Notes: generated by a model from the sequence alone, not told the origin. 64,000 nt of DNA from DATLFA01 sp035525225 (GCA_035525225.1 DATLFA010000051.1:1-64000); one strand, 5' to 3'. Counted from the stretch's first letter, positions 7,797 to 16,393 are shown. Program-made: numbers and translations.

Positions 7797-8942
7797 ATGT
7801 CCAATGCCCTCGGCGACCCCCTGTCCATTGCCCGTTCGCTCAGCCCCCTCGTCGAGCGAGAGGCGGCCTCGGCGGAGGCCGCGGGCACATTGCCCGAATC
7901 GCTCATCGACGCGTTTCGGGAATCGGGCCTGTTCGCACTGCAGATACCGAGGGCGCTCGGTGGGTTCGAGGCCGACGCCGAGACGAGCCTCGCGGTGTAC
8001 GAGGAGGTGTGCCGTGCCGACGGTTCCGCCGGCTGGACGCTGCTGGCGAATGCGTCGACGTCGGCATTCGCAACCACGTACACGAGCGACGAGGCCGTGC
8101 AAGCGATGTTCGCGGCCGGGATGCCGACGCACGCCGGACAGTTTTCGCCACGCGGACGCGCCATCGCCACCGATGACGGCTACACCGTCAGCGGTCACTA
8201 CAGCTTCGGCAGCGGCAGCGCACATGCCGATTGGGTCGGCGGCGGTGCGCTCGAGATGGTCGACGGCGAACCGCGAATGCTCGCGCCTGGTCGGCCCGCC
8301 ATCAGAGTGTTCTTCGTCCCGCGTGACCACGTCGAGTTCGCCGGCAACTGGGACGTGCTCGGCCTCGTCGGCACGGGCAGCTACGACTACGTCGTCCCCG
8401 AGCAGTATGTCGACGCCGGCTTCACCTTCGATCTCATCGCGGGGCGGCCGTTGCGCGGCGGGCCGATCTACCGCATCGGGGTGTTGGGTCTGGCGCTGAT
8501 CGGGCACGCAGGTTTCGCACTCGGCATCGGGCGTCGCGCCATCAACGAAGTGACGGCGATCGCACGGATCAAGCAACGGATGGGCGCGGCTACACGGATC
8601 GGTGATCGCGAGCGATTCCAGTTCGAGCTCGGCCGCTTCGATGCCGCACTACGGTCGGCGCGTTCGTTCGTGTTCGAATCGTTCGGCGATGCGCAAGCCC
8701 AACTCGACCGCGGCGACGATCTCGCACCGGCGGACTTCGTGCGACTGCGCCAAGCCACCACATACGCGACCCATGTTGCCGTCGACGTGACGCGGTTCGC
8801 GTACTCGTTCGCCGGGACCGACCCCATTCGCACACCGAGCGCGCTCGGTCGGTGCTTTCGCGACATACACGCGGCCTCGCAACACCTGGTGGTCGATGAT
8901 GTGACCCTCGTGCTGGCAGGGCAATCCCTGGTCGAAGGCTGA
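7797..8942 (+). CDS. Acyl-CoA dehydrogenase-fold flavin hydroxylase-like protein
   Basis: 381 residues of the acyl-CoA dehydrogenase fold with the type-2 C-terminal domain found in HsaA/DszC-type FMNH2-dependent monooxygenases. Signals are YEEVCRADGSAGWTLLANAS, YTVSGHYSFGSGSAHADW and a late helix AASQHLVVDDVTLVLAGQSL. Classical acyl-CoA dehydrogenase catalytic motifs are absent. It may hydroxylate a phenol or sterol-derived ring with a separate flavin reductase, or be a true dehydrogenase. I chose ATG 7797; upstream in-frame codons overlap the divergent DUF1697 gene. No clear ribosome site. Confidence 0.87.
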   Translation: MSNALGDPLSIARSLSPLVEREAASAEAAGTLPESLIDAFRESGLFALQIPRALGGFEADAETSLAVYEEVCRADGSAGWTLLANASTSAFATTYTSDEAVQAMFAAGMPTHAGQFSPRGRAIATDDGYTVSGHYSFGSGSAHADWVGGGALEMVDGEPRMLAPGRPAIRVFFVPRDHVEFAGNWDVLGLVGTGSYDYVVPEQYVDAGFTFDLIAGRPLRGGPIYRIGVLGLALIGHAGFALGIGRRAINEVTAIARIKQRMGAATRIGDRERFQFELGRFDAALRSARSFVFESFGDAQAQLDRGDDLAPADFVRLRQATTYATHVAVDVTRFAYSFAGTDPIRTPSALGRCFRDIHAASQHLVVDDVTLVLAGQSLVEG

Positions 8943-8966
8943 ACATCCGCCGCCACGACGGAATCT

Positions 8967-9369
8967 CTAGTCTGCGTGACAGCAGACCTCGAGCTCCATG
9001 CCATCTGGATCGCGAAAGAACAGTGACCACTCGTCGCCAAGCCGCTGATTCTCGCCGATGTCGGCGCCTGCTTCGACGAGGCGATCTCGTACCTTCTCGA
9101 GGGTGGCGTGGGAGTCGACCGCGAGCGCATAGTGGTCGATCGCGCCTCGACCACCCTGCGTCCGCCGATCACCGATGATCGTGTGGCTCTCCACTTCGAA
9201 GATGTTGAGCGCCGCCGCCGAGATCGAGGATGATCATGTGCGGATGGTCGGGTCGCGCCTACATCTCGAAGGTCACTTCTGCACCGAAGACCGCCTTGTA
9301 GAAAGCGACCGTCCGATCAATGTCGGAGGTCAACGTGGCCACATGGTTGAACCCGGAAGTCACCGGCAT
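8967..9369 (-). pseudogene. VOC (glyoxalase) family gene with in-frame stop and frameshift
   Basis: The N-terminal part starts at ATG 9369 (MPVTSGFNHVATLTSDI, then VAFYKAVFGAEVTFEM) and hits TAG at 9259-9261. Reading on in frame gives ARPDHPHMIILDLGGGA, a normal VOC continuation. The rest (LNIFEVESHTIIGDRRTQ, then DHYALAVDSHATLEKVRDRL and FFRDPDGMELEV) is in another frame, with the shift at about 9210-9214 in a GGC run. Two independent lesions make a working product unlikely, unless one is a sequence error. The intact relative would be about 130 residues. Confidence 0.82.
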
Positions 9370-9400
9370 CGCGTCCTCGCTTCCCAAACGGCGGGACTCT

Positions 9401-9452
9401 ACTCTGTGCTTGCTGAAACTCTGTGCTTGCTGAAACCTCTTCACCTACTGAA
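9401..9452. repeat. 17-bp tandem direct repeat
   Basis: ACTCTGTGCTTGCTGAA occurs twice head to tail (9401-9417 and 9418-9434). A degenerate 18-bp third unit ending in ACTGAA follows (9435-9452). It lies in the 157-bp gap between the dead VOC gene (minus) and the acetoacetyl-CoA synthetase gene (plus). It may be an operator array or simple slippage. Confidence 0.75.
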
Positions 9453-9526
9453 GCGGCATGTTCACGGAGCGTTCACGTATCCGACAACCGCCTGACCCGG
9501 ACGCGTAACAAGATCGAGGGGTGACG

Positions 9527-11467
9527 ATGCTTCCCGTCGACGTCGAACCGCTGTGGATGCCATCGCCCGAGCGTGCCGCCGCGACTCGGATGGCTGCATT
9601 CTGGCGCCGCGTCGGTGTGGACGACTACCCGTCTCTCCACGAGTGGTCGGTCGACGAACCTGACGAGTTCTGGTCGTTGGTGTGGCACGAGTGCGCGATG
9701 ACCGGCGACCGCGGTGACCGCGTCATCGAACGACATCCTGAGTTCTGGTCGACGAGGTTCTTTCCCGATGCCCGACTCTCGGTTGTCGAGAATCTGTTGG
9801 CGATCGACCGCGATCTCGATACCGACAGCGATGCGGTCGTCGCGATCGACGAGACCGGTCGCCGCCTCGCGCGCAGCTGGCGGGAACTTCGCATCGACGT
9901 CGCGGCGATGGCCGCTGCCATGCGGGCGCACGGCGTCATCGCGGGTGACCGTGTCGCGGCGTGGTTGCCCAATGGGCTCGAGGCAATCGTCGTGATGCTC
10001 GGTGCGGCGGCGGTCGGCGCGATCTACTCTTCGACATCGCCCGACTTCGGCGTCGAAGGCGTGGTCGACCGGTTCGGCCAGATCGAACCGGTGCTCCTCT
10101 TCGCGGCGTCCTCGTACCCCTACGGGGGCAAACGTTTCGACTGTCGTGAGCGTCTGTGCGAGATCGTGCCCCGCCTACCGACGGTTCGCGCGGTGGTCCT
10201 CGCCGGCGACGCCGCGCCGGGCGCGATCGGATGGGACGAGCTCCTCGCGCCGCATCGCGGCACCGCGCTGTCCTACGAACGATTCCCGTTCGATCACCCC
10301 TGGTACATCTTGTACTCGTCGGGCACCACCGGTGTCCCGAAGTGCATCGTGCACCGCACCGGCGGCGTGCTGTTGCAGCACCTGAAGGAACACCAACTGC
10401 ACTGCGATGTGCGTGCCGGCGATCGCGTCCTCTACTACACGACGACCGGCTGGATGATGTGGAACTGGCTCGCGTCGACGCTGGCATCGGGCGCGACCGC
10501 GGTGTTTTTCGACGGCTCACCATTCCACCCTGGTCCGCAGGCGTTGTTCGATCTGGTCGATAGCGAACGGTTGACGCTGCTCGGCGTGTCCGCGCGGTTC
10601 ATCGAATCGTTGCGCAAGTCGGGATGGACACCTCGCGAGACGCATCGCCTCGACACGTTGCGCACCATCTGCTCCACCGGTTCGCCGCTGTCGCCCGACG
10701 GCTTCCGTTTCGTGTACGACGCCGTCAAGACCGACGTGCATCTCGCCTCGATCGCAGGCGGCACTGATCTGTGTGGATGCCTGTTGGCCGGTGATCCGAC
10801 AGGGCCCGTGCGGGCGGGTGAGATCCAGCGCCCTGCGCTCGGCTTGGCCATCGACGTCGTCGATGACGAAGGTCGATCGTTGCGCGACAGCCCGAACTCG
10901 GCCGGCGAACTTGTTTGCCGGCAGCCCTTCCCGTCGATGCCGCTCGGTTTCTGGCGCGACGATTCGGGCGAGCGCTACCACAACGCGTACTACTCCCGAT
11001 TCGGCGGCATCTGGGCGCACGGGGACCACGCGTCGTTCACTCCCTACGGCGGCGTGATCATCCACGGCCGCAGCGACACGACACTCAATCCCGGTGGTGT
11101 GCGCATCGGCACGGCCGAGATCTACCGCGTGGTCGAGGCCCTCCCCGAGGTGGCCGAAGCACTGGCCTTCGGCCAGCAGTGGGACGACGACGTGCGCATC
11201 GTGCTGCTGGTGCGTCTCATCGACGGCGCGACTCTGACCGATGATCTCCGCTCGGAGATCCGTTCGAAGGTGCGGTCCGCGTGCACTCCTCGACATGTGC
11301 CCGCGGTGATAGCACAAGTAGACGATCTGCCGCGCACGCGCAGCAACAAGCTCGTCGAGTTGGCCGTGGCCGACGCAGTGCACGGTCGACCGGTGCGCAA
11401 CACCGAGGCCATCGTCAATCCTGAAGCGATCGACGCCATCATCGCGCTCGCCGAACTGCGCCGGTGA
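9527..11467 (+). CDS. Acetoacetyl-CoA synthetase
   Basis: 646 residues, the normal length for acetoacetate-CoA ligase. It activates acetoacetate with ATP to acetoacetyl-CoA. The ANL-superfamily P-loop is ILYSSGTTGVPKCIVHR (about residue 260), followed by YYTTTGWMMWNWL. The C-terminal part has WAHGDHASFTPYGGVIIHGR, and the hinge and catalytic Lys region is TRSNKLVEL. The fit is to AacS rather than acetyl-CoA synthetase, because HLKEHQLHCDV and the TGWMMWN block are AacS-like. ATG 9527 follows CGAGGGGTGACG. It runs directly into the 3-hydroxybutyrate dehydrogenase gene, the preceding step in ketone-body use. Confidence 0.93.
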   Translation: MLPVDVEPLWMPSPERAAATRMAAFWRRVGVDDYPSLHEWSVDEPDEFWSLVWHECAMTGDRGDRVIERHPEFWSTRFFPDARLSVVENLLAIDRDLDTDSDAVVAIDETGRRLARSWRELRIDVAAMAAAMRAHGVIAGDRVAAWLPNGLEAIVVMLGAAAVGAIYSSTSPDFGVEGVVDRFGQIEPVLLFAASSYPYGGKRFDCRERLCEIVPRLPTVRAVVLAGDAAPGAIGWDELLAPHRGTALSYERFPFDHPWYILYSSGTTGVPKCIVHRTGGVLLQHLKEHQLHCDVRAGDRVLYYTTTGWMMWNWLASTLASGATAVFFDGSPFHPGPQALFDLVDSERLTLLGVSARFIESLRKSGWTPRETHRLDTLRTICSTGSPLSPDGFRFVYDAVKTDVHLASIAGGTDLCGCLLAGDPTGPVRAGEIQRPALGLAIDVVDDEGRSLRDSPNSAGELVCRQPFPSMPLGFWRDDSGERYHNAYYSRFGGIWAHGDHASFTPYGGVIIHGRSDTTLNPGGVRIGTAEIYRVVEALPEVAEALAFGQQWDDDVRIVLLVRLIDGATLTDDLRSEIRSKVRSACTPRHVPAVIAQVDDLPRTRSNKLVELAVADAVHGRPVRNTEAIVNPEAIDAIIALAELRR

Positions 11468-11496
11468 CCGCCGCGCGGCCCCGCGAGAAAGAACTC

Positions 11497-12279
11497 ATGA
11501 TATTTGACGGCAAGACAGCGGTGGTGACCGGCTCGACCAGCGGTATCGGGCTCGGCATCGCGCGGGCGTTGGCGGCCCAGGGCGCCAACGTGGTGCTCAA
11601 CGGCCTCGGAGATCCCGACGACATCGCGGCGATCGAGTCAGAGTTGCGCGGATGGGGAGTGCAGGCACGTCACCATCCTGCCGACATGCGCGACCCGGCC
11701 CAGATCGAAGCAATGGTAACCGACGCCGAAGCGACGTTCGGCGGCGTCGACATTCTCGTGAACAACGCCGGCATCCAACACGTTGCCGACATCGAGTCGT
11801 TCCCCACCGACAAGTGGGACGCGATCCTGGCCATCAATCTTTCATCCGCGTTTCACACGATCCGTTGCGCGCTCCCCGGGATGAAGCGGGCCAACTGGGG
11901 TCGCATCGTGAACATCGCGTCGGCGCACGGCCTCGTCGCGTCGCCGCAGAAGGTCGCCTACGTCGCCGCCAAGCATGGGATGCTCGGCCTCACGAAGACG
12001 GTGGCGCTCGAGACCGCCACGACCGGGGTCACCTGCAACGCTATTTGTCCGGGTTGGGTGCTGACCCCGCTCGTGCAACGACAGATCGAAGTGCGGGCCG
12101 AGGCAGCGGCGCTGTCGATCGATGCGGCGAAGCACCTGCTGCTCGGCGAGAAGCAGCCGTCGCTCGAGTTCGTCACGCCCGAGCAGATCGCCGCGGTCGT
12201 CGTGTTCTTGTGCTCGGATGCGAGCAGTCAGGTGCGCGGCGCGGCGTGGAACGTCGACGGCGGTTGGTGCGCCCAATGA
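11497..12279 (+). CDS. 3-hydroxybutyrate dehydrogenase
   Basis: 260-residue SDR oxidising (R)-3-hydroxybutyrate to acetoacetate with NAD+. The cofactor motif is TGSTSGIG (residues 11-18), with NNAGIQHV and a Tyr-Lys pair in AYVAAKHG. The insertion QPSLEFVTPEQIA near the C-terminus is characteristic of BDH enzymes. ATG 11497 is preceded by AGAAAGAACTC and gives the family length; a GTG at 11464 overlapping the previous stop would add 11 residues. It shares an operon with acetoacetyl-CoA synthetase and faces the PhaZ gene. Confidence 0.92.
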   Translation: MIFDGKTAVVTGSTSGIGLGIARALAAQGANVVLNGLGDPDDIAAIESELRGWGVQARHHPADMRDPAQIEAMVTDAEATFGGVDILVNNAGIQHVADIESFPTDKWDAILAINLSSAFHTIRCALPGMKRANWGRIVNIASAHGLVASPQKVAYVAAKHGMLGLTKTVALETATTGVTCNAICPGWVLTPLVQRQIEVRAEAAALSIDAAKHLLLGEKQPSLEFVTPEQIAAVVVFLCSDASSQVRGAAWNVDGGWCAQ

Positions 12280-12289
12280 TCGTGTGGTG

Positions 12290-12307
12290 GATCGCGCCGG
12301 CGCGATC
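12290..12307. terminator. Perfect 18-bp palindrome between convergent genes
   Basis: GATCGCGCC followed by its exact reverse complement GGCGCGATC sits between the 3-hydroxybutyrate dehydrogenase stop and the PhaZ stop, touching the latter. It may form a bidirectional hairpin terminator. There is no T-tract, so rho-independent function is uncertain. Confidence 0.4.
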
Positions 12308-13586
12308 AGATGTTGGCCTGGATGACGTTGTGCACGATCGGGTAGATCTGGGTCTCCCAGCGCCGCCCGTTGAACACTCCGTAGTGGCCGACGCCCGACT
12401 GCAGGTGATGGCCCCGCTTGGCCGGCCCGATGTTGGGACAAACGTCGTGGGCCGCCACGGTCTGCCCCACCGCACAGATGTCATCGCGTTCTCCTTCGAC
12501 GGTGAGCAGCGCCGTTCGACGGATCGCGGCCGGCTCGACCAGCCGCCCTTGCCACTCGAGCGTGCCGCGCGCGAGCTCGTAGCGCTGGAAGACCTTCTCG
12601 ACGGTCTCGAGGTAGAACTCGGCGGTGAGGTCGAGCACCGCGAAGTACTCGTCGTAGAACGCTGCGGTCGCCGAGGCGCTGGCGCGGTTGTTTCCGGCCA
12701 GGTCAGCGAACAACTTGCGGTGGGCGCTCACGTGTCGCTCGAGGTTCATGCTCATGAATGCGGCAACCTGCAAGAAGCCCGGATACACGCGGCGAAAGAC
12801 TCCGGGGTAGCGCCACGGCACCGACGCGATGAGATTTCGCTCGAACCATGTGATCGGCTTGCTCGTGGCGAGTTCGTTGACCTTCGTCGGGTTGATGCGG
12901 GCATCGATGGGCCCCGCCATCAAGGTGAGACTACGCGGCACCGCGGGGTGTCCACCTTGGGCCATGACGGCCGTCGCGACGAGCGCAGCGACGCAGGGTT
13001 GGCACACGGCGACGACATGTGCCCCGGGGCCCATGACCTCGAGAAACCGCACGATGTGCTCGATGTATTCGTCGAAGCCGAAGCGGCCGTCCCTGAGTGG
13101 AATGTCGCGCGCGTTGTGCCAGTCGGTGAGATACACGTCGTTGTCGGCAACCATCGTGTGGACTGTGTCCCGCAACAGCGTGGCGAAGTGACCCGACAAT
13201 GGGGCAACGAGCAAGACGCGTGGTCGTTCGATACCGGTCTCGGTCGAAAAGGACAGCAATGTGCCGAACGGTGTGCCGTCGACCGCCTTCTCTGTCACCT
13301 CGACCTCATGCCCGTCGACGACGACGTGCTCGATACCGAAGGGCGCTCGCGCGTGAGAGAAACCCATACGCGCGAGCAGCTCATAGCCCGCGCCCAGATT
13401 CATGAACATGGGGCTGCGGGGGAGATCGCTGCGCCATGCCTGCGATGCCCGCGCCGCCAAGCGCGCCATAGCGCGCAACGGCGCCATCAGATCACTCTGC
13501 GTCTGGTACGCGGGATAGAGGACCGAGGCACCTGGAGTCACGCCGGTCAGCGGCTTGCGGTAGCTGTCCAACGCGGTGAATGTCAT
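12306..13586 (-). CDS. phaZ: Intracellular polyhydroxybutyrate depolymerase (type I PhaZ)
   Basis: 426 residues of the alpha/beta-hydrolase fold that degrades native PHB granules to 3-hydroxybutyrate. The nucleophile is Cys, not Ser: VVAVCQPC with C195, as in type I intracellular depolymerases. The N-terminal LYPAYQTQSDLMAPLRAMA and the C-terminal TVEGERDDICAVGQT (Asp) and SGVGHYGVFNGRRW (His) blocks are typical. ATG 13586 follows GCGAGGCACGCG; upstream codons lack family features. It is convergent with the acetoacetyl-CoA synthetase/dehydrogenase pair, completing polymer to monomer to acetoacetyl-CoA. Confidence 0.95.
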   Translation of the reverse strand: MTFTALDSYRKPLTGVTPGASVLYPAYQTQSDLMAPLRAMARLAARASQAWRSDLPRSPMFMNLGAGYELLARMGFSHARAPFGIEHVVVDGHEVEVTEKAVDGTPFGTLLSFSTETGIERPRVLLVAPLSGHFATLLRDTVHTMVADNDVYLTDWHNARDIPLRDGRFGFDEYIEHIVRFLEVMGPGAHVVAVCQPCVAALVATAVMAQGGHPAVPRSLTLMAGPIDARINPTKVNELATSKPITWFERNLIASVPWRYPGVFRRVYPGFLQVAAFMSMNLERHVSAHRKLFADLAGNNRASASATAAFYDEYFAVLDLTAEFYLETVEKVFQRYELARGTLEWQGRLVEPAAIRRTALLTVEGERDDICAVGQTVAAHDVCPNIGPAKRGHHLQSGVGHYGVFNGRRWETQIYPIVHNVIQANI

Positions 13587-13636
13587 CGCGTGCCTCGCAT
13601 GCAATTCGACCTTATCGAAGAAGACTGGATTGCACC

Positions 13637-14293
13637 ATGAAGCGAGCCACACTCACCATCAACAGCAGGAACTACGGTTCGTGGTCGTTGCGCGGCTGGC
13701 TCTTGTGCAAGCTGGCGGGCATCGACTTCGTCGAAGAAGAGTTGCCCGCGGATGATCCTGCAAGTCGAGCCGAGCTGTTGTTGCTTTCGCCACCGTTCCT
13801 CGTGCCATGTCTCGTTCACGACGACACGACCGTGTGGGACACATTGGCGATCGGTGAATATTTGCATGAGCTCGTACCAGCGGCCGGGCTGCTGCCGGCC
13901 GACAGGGCCGACCGCGCTCGTTGTCGATCGATCTGCGGTGAGATGCATTCGGGTTTCGTGAACCTCCGTGCGGCACTGCCGATGAACGTGAAGGCCGATC
14001 ATCCCAACTTCATGGTGTGGGCCGGCGCCCAGGCCGATATCGATCGTGTCACGCGTGTCTGGACCGACTGCATGCTGGCCTCTGGAGGACCTTTTCTGTT
14101 CGGTGATCGTCCGACGATGGCCGACGCGATGTACGCGCCCGTATGCAGTCGATTTCGGACCTACCACATCAGGCTCGATCATCTGTGTGACGACTATTGC
14201 GCGACGATCCTGTCGATGCCGGCGGTGGTGGAGTGGATGGATGCTGCTCGCATCGAACCGGAGCAGCTCGACGAACTCGACGTCGAGTTCTGA
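13637..14293 (+). CDS. Glutathione S-transferase-like protein
   Basis: 218 residues. The N-terminal thioredoxin-like domain (TINSRNYGSWSLRGWLLCKL) has a possible Ser or Tyr catalytic residue, and a conserved cis-Pro region (FLVPCLVHDDTTVWDTLAIGE would span it). The C-terminal all-helical domain ends FLFGDRPTMADAMYAPV. Actinobacteria mostly use mycothiol, so the thiol partner is uncertain and the protein may act as a dehalogenase or isomerase. It is divergent from phaZ with only 50 bp between starts. Confidence 0.88.
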   Translation: MKRATLTINSRNYGSWSLRGWLLCKLAGIDFVEEELPADDPASRAELLLLSPPFLVPCLVHDDTTVWDTLAIGEYLHELVPAAGLLPADRADRARCRSICGEMHSGFVNLRAALPMNVKADHPNFMVWAGAQADIDRVTRVWTDCMLASGGPFLFGDRPTMADAMYAPVCSRFRTYHIRLDHLCDDYCATILSMPAVVEWMDAARIEPEQLDELDVEF

Positions 14294-14302
14294 GCGGTCG
14301 TC

Positions 14303-14506
14303 TCACGCGGCTGCGTTCCACAGCGCGAGGTTGCGCCGCACGTTGCGCAGCGGTTCATACGGCAAGTCGATCAATGTGACGCAGGTTCGGCTGAGGCTAC
14401 GCAACTCGGCCGCGGCCTCCATGATGAGCCTGCGATCACGCTCGCGCGTCGGTGACCAGGTCGTGAGGGCCAAGCCGAGATCGAGAAGACGTTCGAATGC
14501 GTCCAC
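14303..14506 (-). CDS. Small hypothetical protein
   Basis: A 67-residue product (VDAFERLLDLGLALTTW at the start, ending NLALWNAAA) read from GTG 14506. The start has a strong ribosome site, AACAGGAGCGGAC. It is Leu- and Arg-rich and probably helical; no cysteines other than one, no membrane segment, no family recognised. It follows the mycothiol nitroreductase gene on the same strand after 142 bp. That gap contains a 15-bp palindrome, so it may have its own promoter. Confidence 0.55.
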   Translation of the reverse strand: MDAFERLLDLGLALTTWSPTRERDRRLIMEAAAELRSLSRTCVTLIDLPYEPLRNVRRNLALWNAAA

Positions 14507-14568
14507 GTCCGCTCCTGTTCGTCGCCTGCCGCAGCGACGATACGCGCCGCGACTCAGCCGGCAGTGAC

Positions 14569-14583
14569 GGTGTTGTGAACACC
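14569..14583. promoter_or_regulatory. Palindrome GGTGTT-GTG-AACACC
   Basis: A perfect 6-bp inverted repeat with a 3-base spacer, 63 bp upstream of the small gene's start and downstream of the nitroreductase stop. A half-site-like GTGAAC follows at 14586-14591. It could bind a dimeric regulator; no known consensus is claimed. Confidence 0.35.
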
Positions 14584-14648
14584 TCGTGAACAGGAGACGC
14601 GACCTGCCGAATTCTGTCGTCAATTCGTCGTTTGGCGCGCAGCGCCGT

Positions 14649-15317
14649 TCACTTTGAGGCTGCTGCCTTGGCTTCGGCGGCCGCTCGCCGCGCTGCTCGC
14701 ACACGTGCGTGCTCGAGGTCGGGGGACTCGGTGCGCTCTCGCTTGATCTCCCAGAAACTTGAGTGACGGATGAGCCACGACACGTGGCGGAACATGTCGA
14801 CGGCGTCGTCGTCGTTGGGCACCGTATGGATCACGGGGCCGAAGATCGCCGGGCCCTTGCCGCCATCGAGGCGGATGGTGGGAACGCCAAAGGCGCCGAC
14901 CTCGGACACAACTGCGTGGTGCTCGGCGAGCACGCGATCCCACGTCGACTCGTCTGCGAGCGCCGCGTCGACGATTGCGGGGTCGGCACCGGCGTCGGCC
15001 ACCGACGAGCGAATGACCTCGACCTCGCGGATGTCCTGTGTGTCGTCCCATGTCCGCGCGTCGAGGTGCGCATAGAACCGTCCGACCGACTCGGGCCCGA
15101 CGGTGTCACGCAAGGCCATCGCCGTGCGCAACGCAGTCGCGGCGCGGAACTCTGCGGCATCGTCGATCGATGTCTTGCCCGTGTTGTGCACTTCCAGCGA
15201 GAAGACCCGCCATTCGACCTCGACCTCTCCCAATTCGACGAGTCGATGAACCCACTTCGAGGTCAAGTAGCACCAAGGACAGAGGGGATCGAAGTAGAAG
15301 GCAATCTTCTCCGGCAT
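14649..15317 (-). CDS. DsbA-family mycothiol-dependent nitroreductase-like protein
   Basis: 222 residues of thioredoxin fold with an inserted helical domain. The active-site motif is CPWC in FYFDPLCPWCYLTSKW, very like the Rv2466c-type mycothiol-dependent nitroreductases and their DsbA/FrnE relatives. FGVPTIRLDGG supplies the cis-Pro loop. It would use mycothiol/mycoredoxin as reductant in the cytoplasm. ATG 15317 follows CGAGGAGCAAGC. It is downstream of an F420-type reductase on the same strand (61 bp gap). The assignment to this subfamily is from motif similarity. Confidence 0.87.
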   Translation of the reverse strand: MPEKIAFYFDPLCPWCYLTSKWVHRLVELGEVEVEWRVFSLEVHNTGKTSIDDAAEFRAATALRTAMALRDTVGPESVGRFYAHLDARTWDDTQDIREVEVIRSSVADAGADPAIVDAALADESTWDRVLAEHHAVVSEVGAFGVPTIRLDGGKGPAIFGPVIHTVPNDDDAVDMFRHVSWLIRHSSFWEIKRERTESPDLEHARVRAARRAAAEAKAAASK

Positions 15318-15378
15318 GCTTGCTCCTCGGGTCGGTTGTGCTTGGCTCAACCTAGCTGTTTGCCTGCAGCGGGGCCGC

Positions 15379-15804
15379 TCAACCCACGCGCTCGAGCACG
15401 ACCACGGGGATCAATCGGTCGGTCTTGTCCGCGTATTCATCGAAGTTGGGCATGAGTTCGGCCTGTGCCCGATACAGGCGCTCGCGTTCTTGGCCTTCGG
15501 CAACCCGTGCCTGTGCCTGGAATGTGTCGCCCGGGAGCTCGATGGTGACACGAGGATTCGCCGACAAATTGCGGAACCAGTCGGGGTCGCGCGGCGCTCC
15601 TCCCTTTGACGCGATGACCACGATGTTGTTGCCATCGCGCGTGTGCACGAGGGGTGTGGTTCGCGCGGTTCCGGTCTTGGCGCCGGTAGTAGTGAGCAAC
15701 AGCAGTGGAGCTCCGGCGAAGGCGCCGGTGACCGCTCCGCCTTTTTGGCGGAACTCTGCGATGACCGATCGGTTGAAGGCGTTGTAATCGGGGTTGGGTG
15801 TCAT
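15379..15804 (-). CDS. DDN-family deazaflavin (F420)-dependent oxidoreductase
   Basis: 141 residues with the split beta-barrel fold of deazaflavin-dependent nitroreductases. Key blocks are LLLTTTGAKTGTARTTPL, VVIASKGGAPRDPDW and NLSANPRVTIEL, which in the family bind F420H2. It reduces quinones or nitro compounds in mycobacterial relatives. Length and motifs are complete. It supports an F420-making actinobacterial host. First of a likely two- or three-gene minus transcript with the nitroreductase. Confidence 0.92.
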   Translation of the reverse strand: MTPNPDYNAFNRSVIAEFRQKGGAVTGAFAGAPLLLLTTTGAKTGTARTTPLVHTRDGNNIVVIASKGGAPRDPDWFRNLSANPRVTIELPGDTFQAQARVAEGQERERLYRAQAELMPNFDEYADKTDRLIPVVVLERVG

Positions 15805-15957
15805 TGCTTGTTGAACCCCTCGACAGGCGTGTGCATTCCGCTCGGCCGGATCGACGCTCGTTGCGATCGGTCAAGTTGGAATCGGGCAGGCGTAATGCCC
15901 ATACTCGGCCGCTAGCGCTGTCTCTGTTGCTGCGGCTGTCGAATGAAGGAAGAAATG

Positions 15958-16386
15958 ATGGCCCTTGCCCCGAACGAGTTGCTCGCGAGGAGTCAGGTGA
16001 TCGCGGTCGTCGGCATGTCGACGCATCCCGAAAAGGAGGCACACTCCGTGCCCGTCCAACTCATTCGTGACGGATGGACCGTGATCCCCGTGCACCCGAC
16101 TGCGGAGGCGATTGCCGGCCAGAAGGCGTACCCCACCTTGAGCGACGTGCCGGTACCGGTCGATCTCGTCAACGTCTTCCGGCCTTCGGCGCAGGCTGGG
16201 GCAGTCGTGAAGGCCGCCATCGAGGTAGGCGCTCCTGCGGTCTGGCTTCAGCAGGGCATCGTGTCGGGCGAAGGTCGACAAGCCGCGCTCGCGGCCGGGC
16301 TCGACTATGTCGAAGACCAGTGCATTGCGGTGATCCGTTCGGTGTTCCGAGTGCGCCCTCCTCACCCGCGACCGGTCACGGGTTGA
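15958..16386 (+). CDS. CoA-binding domain protein (YccU-like)
   Basis: 142-residue Rossmann protein with VIAVVGMSTHPEKEAHSVP and VDLVNVFRPSAQAGAVV, then PAVWLQQGIVS. This is the CoA_binding_2 family. The family binds CoA or a nucleotide; no defined reaction is known. ATG 15958 was chosen because GAAGGAAGAA precedes it at about 7 bases; ATG 15955 or 15943 are possible. It lies alone between two minus-strand groups. Confidence 0.88.
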   Translation: MALAPNELLARSQVIAVVGMSTHPEKEAHSVPVQLIRDGWTVIPVHPTAEAIAGQKAYPTLSDVPVPVDLVNVFRPSAQAGAVVKAAIEVGAPAVWLQQGIVSGEGRQAALAAGLDYVEDQCIAVIRSVFRVRPPHPRPVTG

Positions 16387-16393
16387 CCGCTGG

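Noticed and set aside
11652..13640. 662-residue plus-strand ORF
   Set aside because: Antisense to phaZ and out of frame with 3-hydroxybutyrate dehydrogenase; no family motifs.
15071..15092. Further copy of the GC-rich repeat (ACTCGGGCCCGACGG)
   Set aside because: Only the GCTCGGGCC-like core is shared, and it lies deep inside the nitroreductase gene, so it is likely chance.
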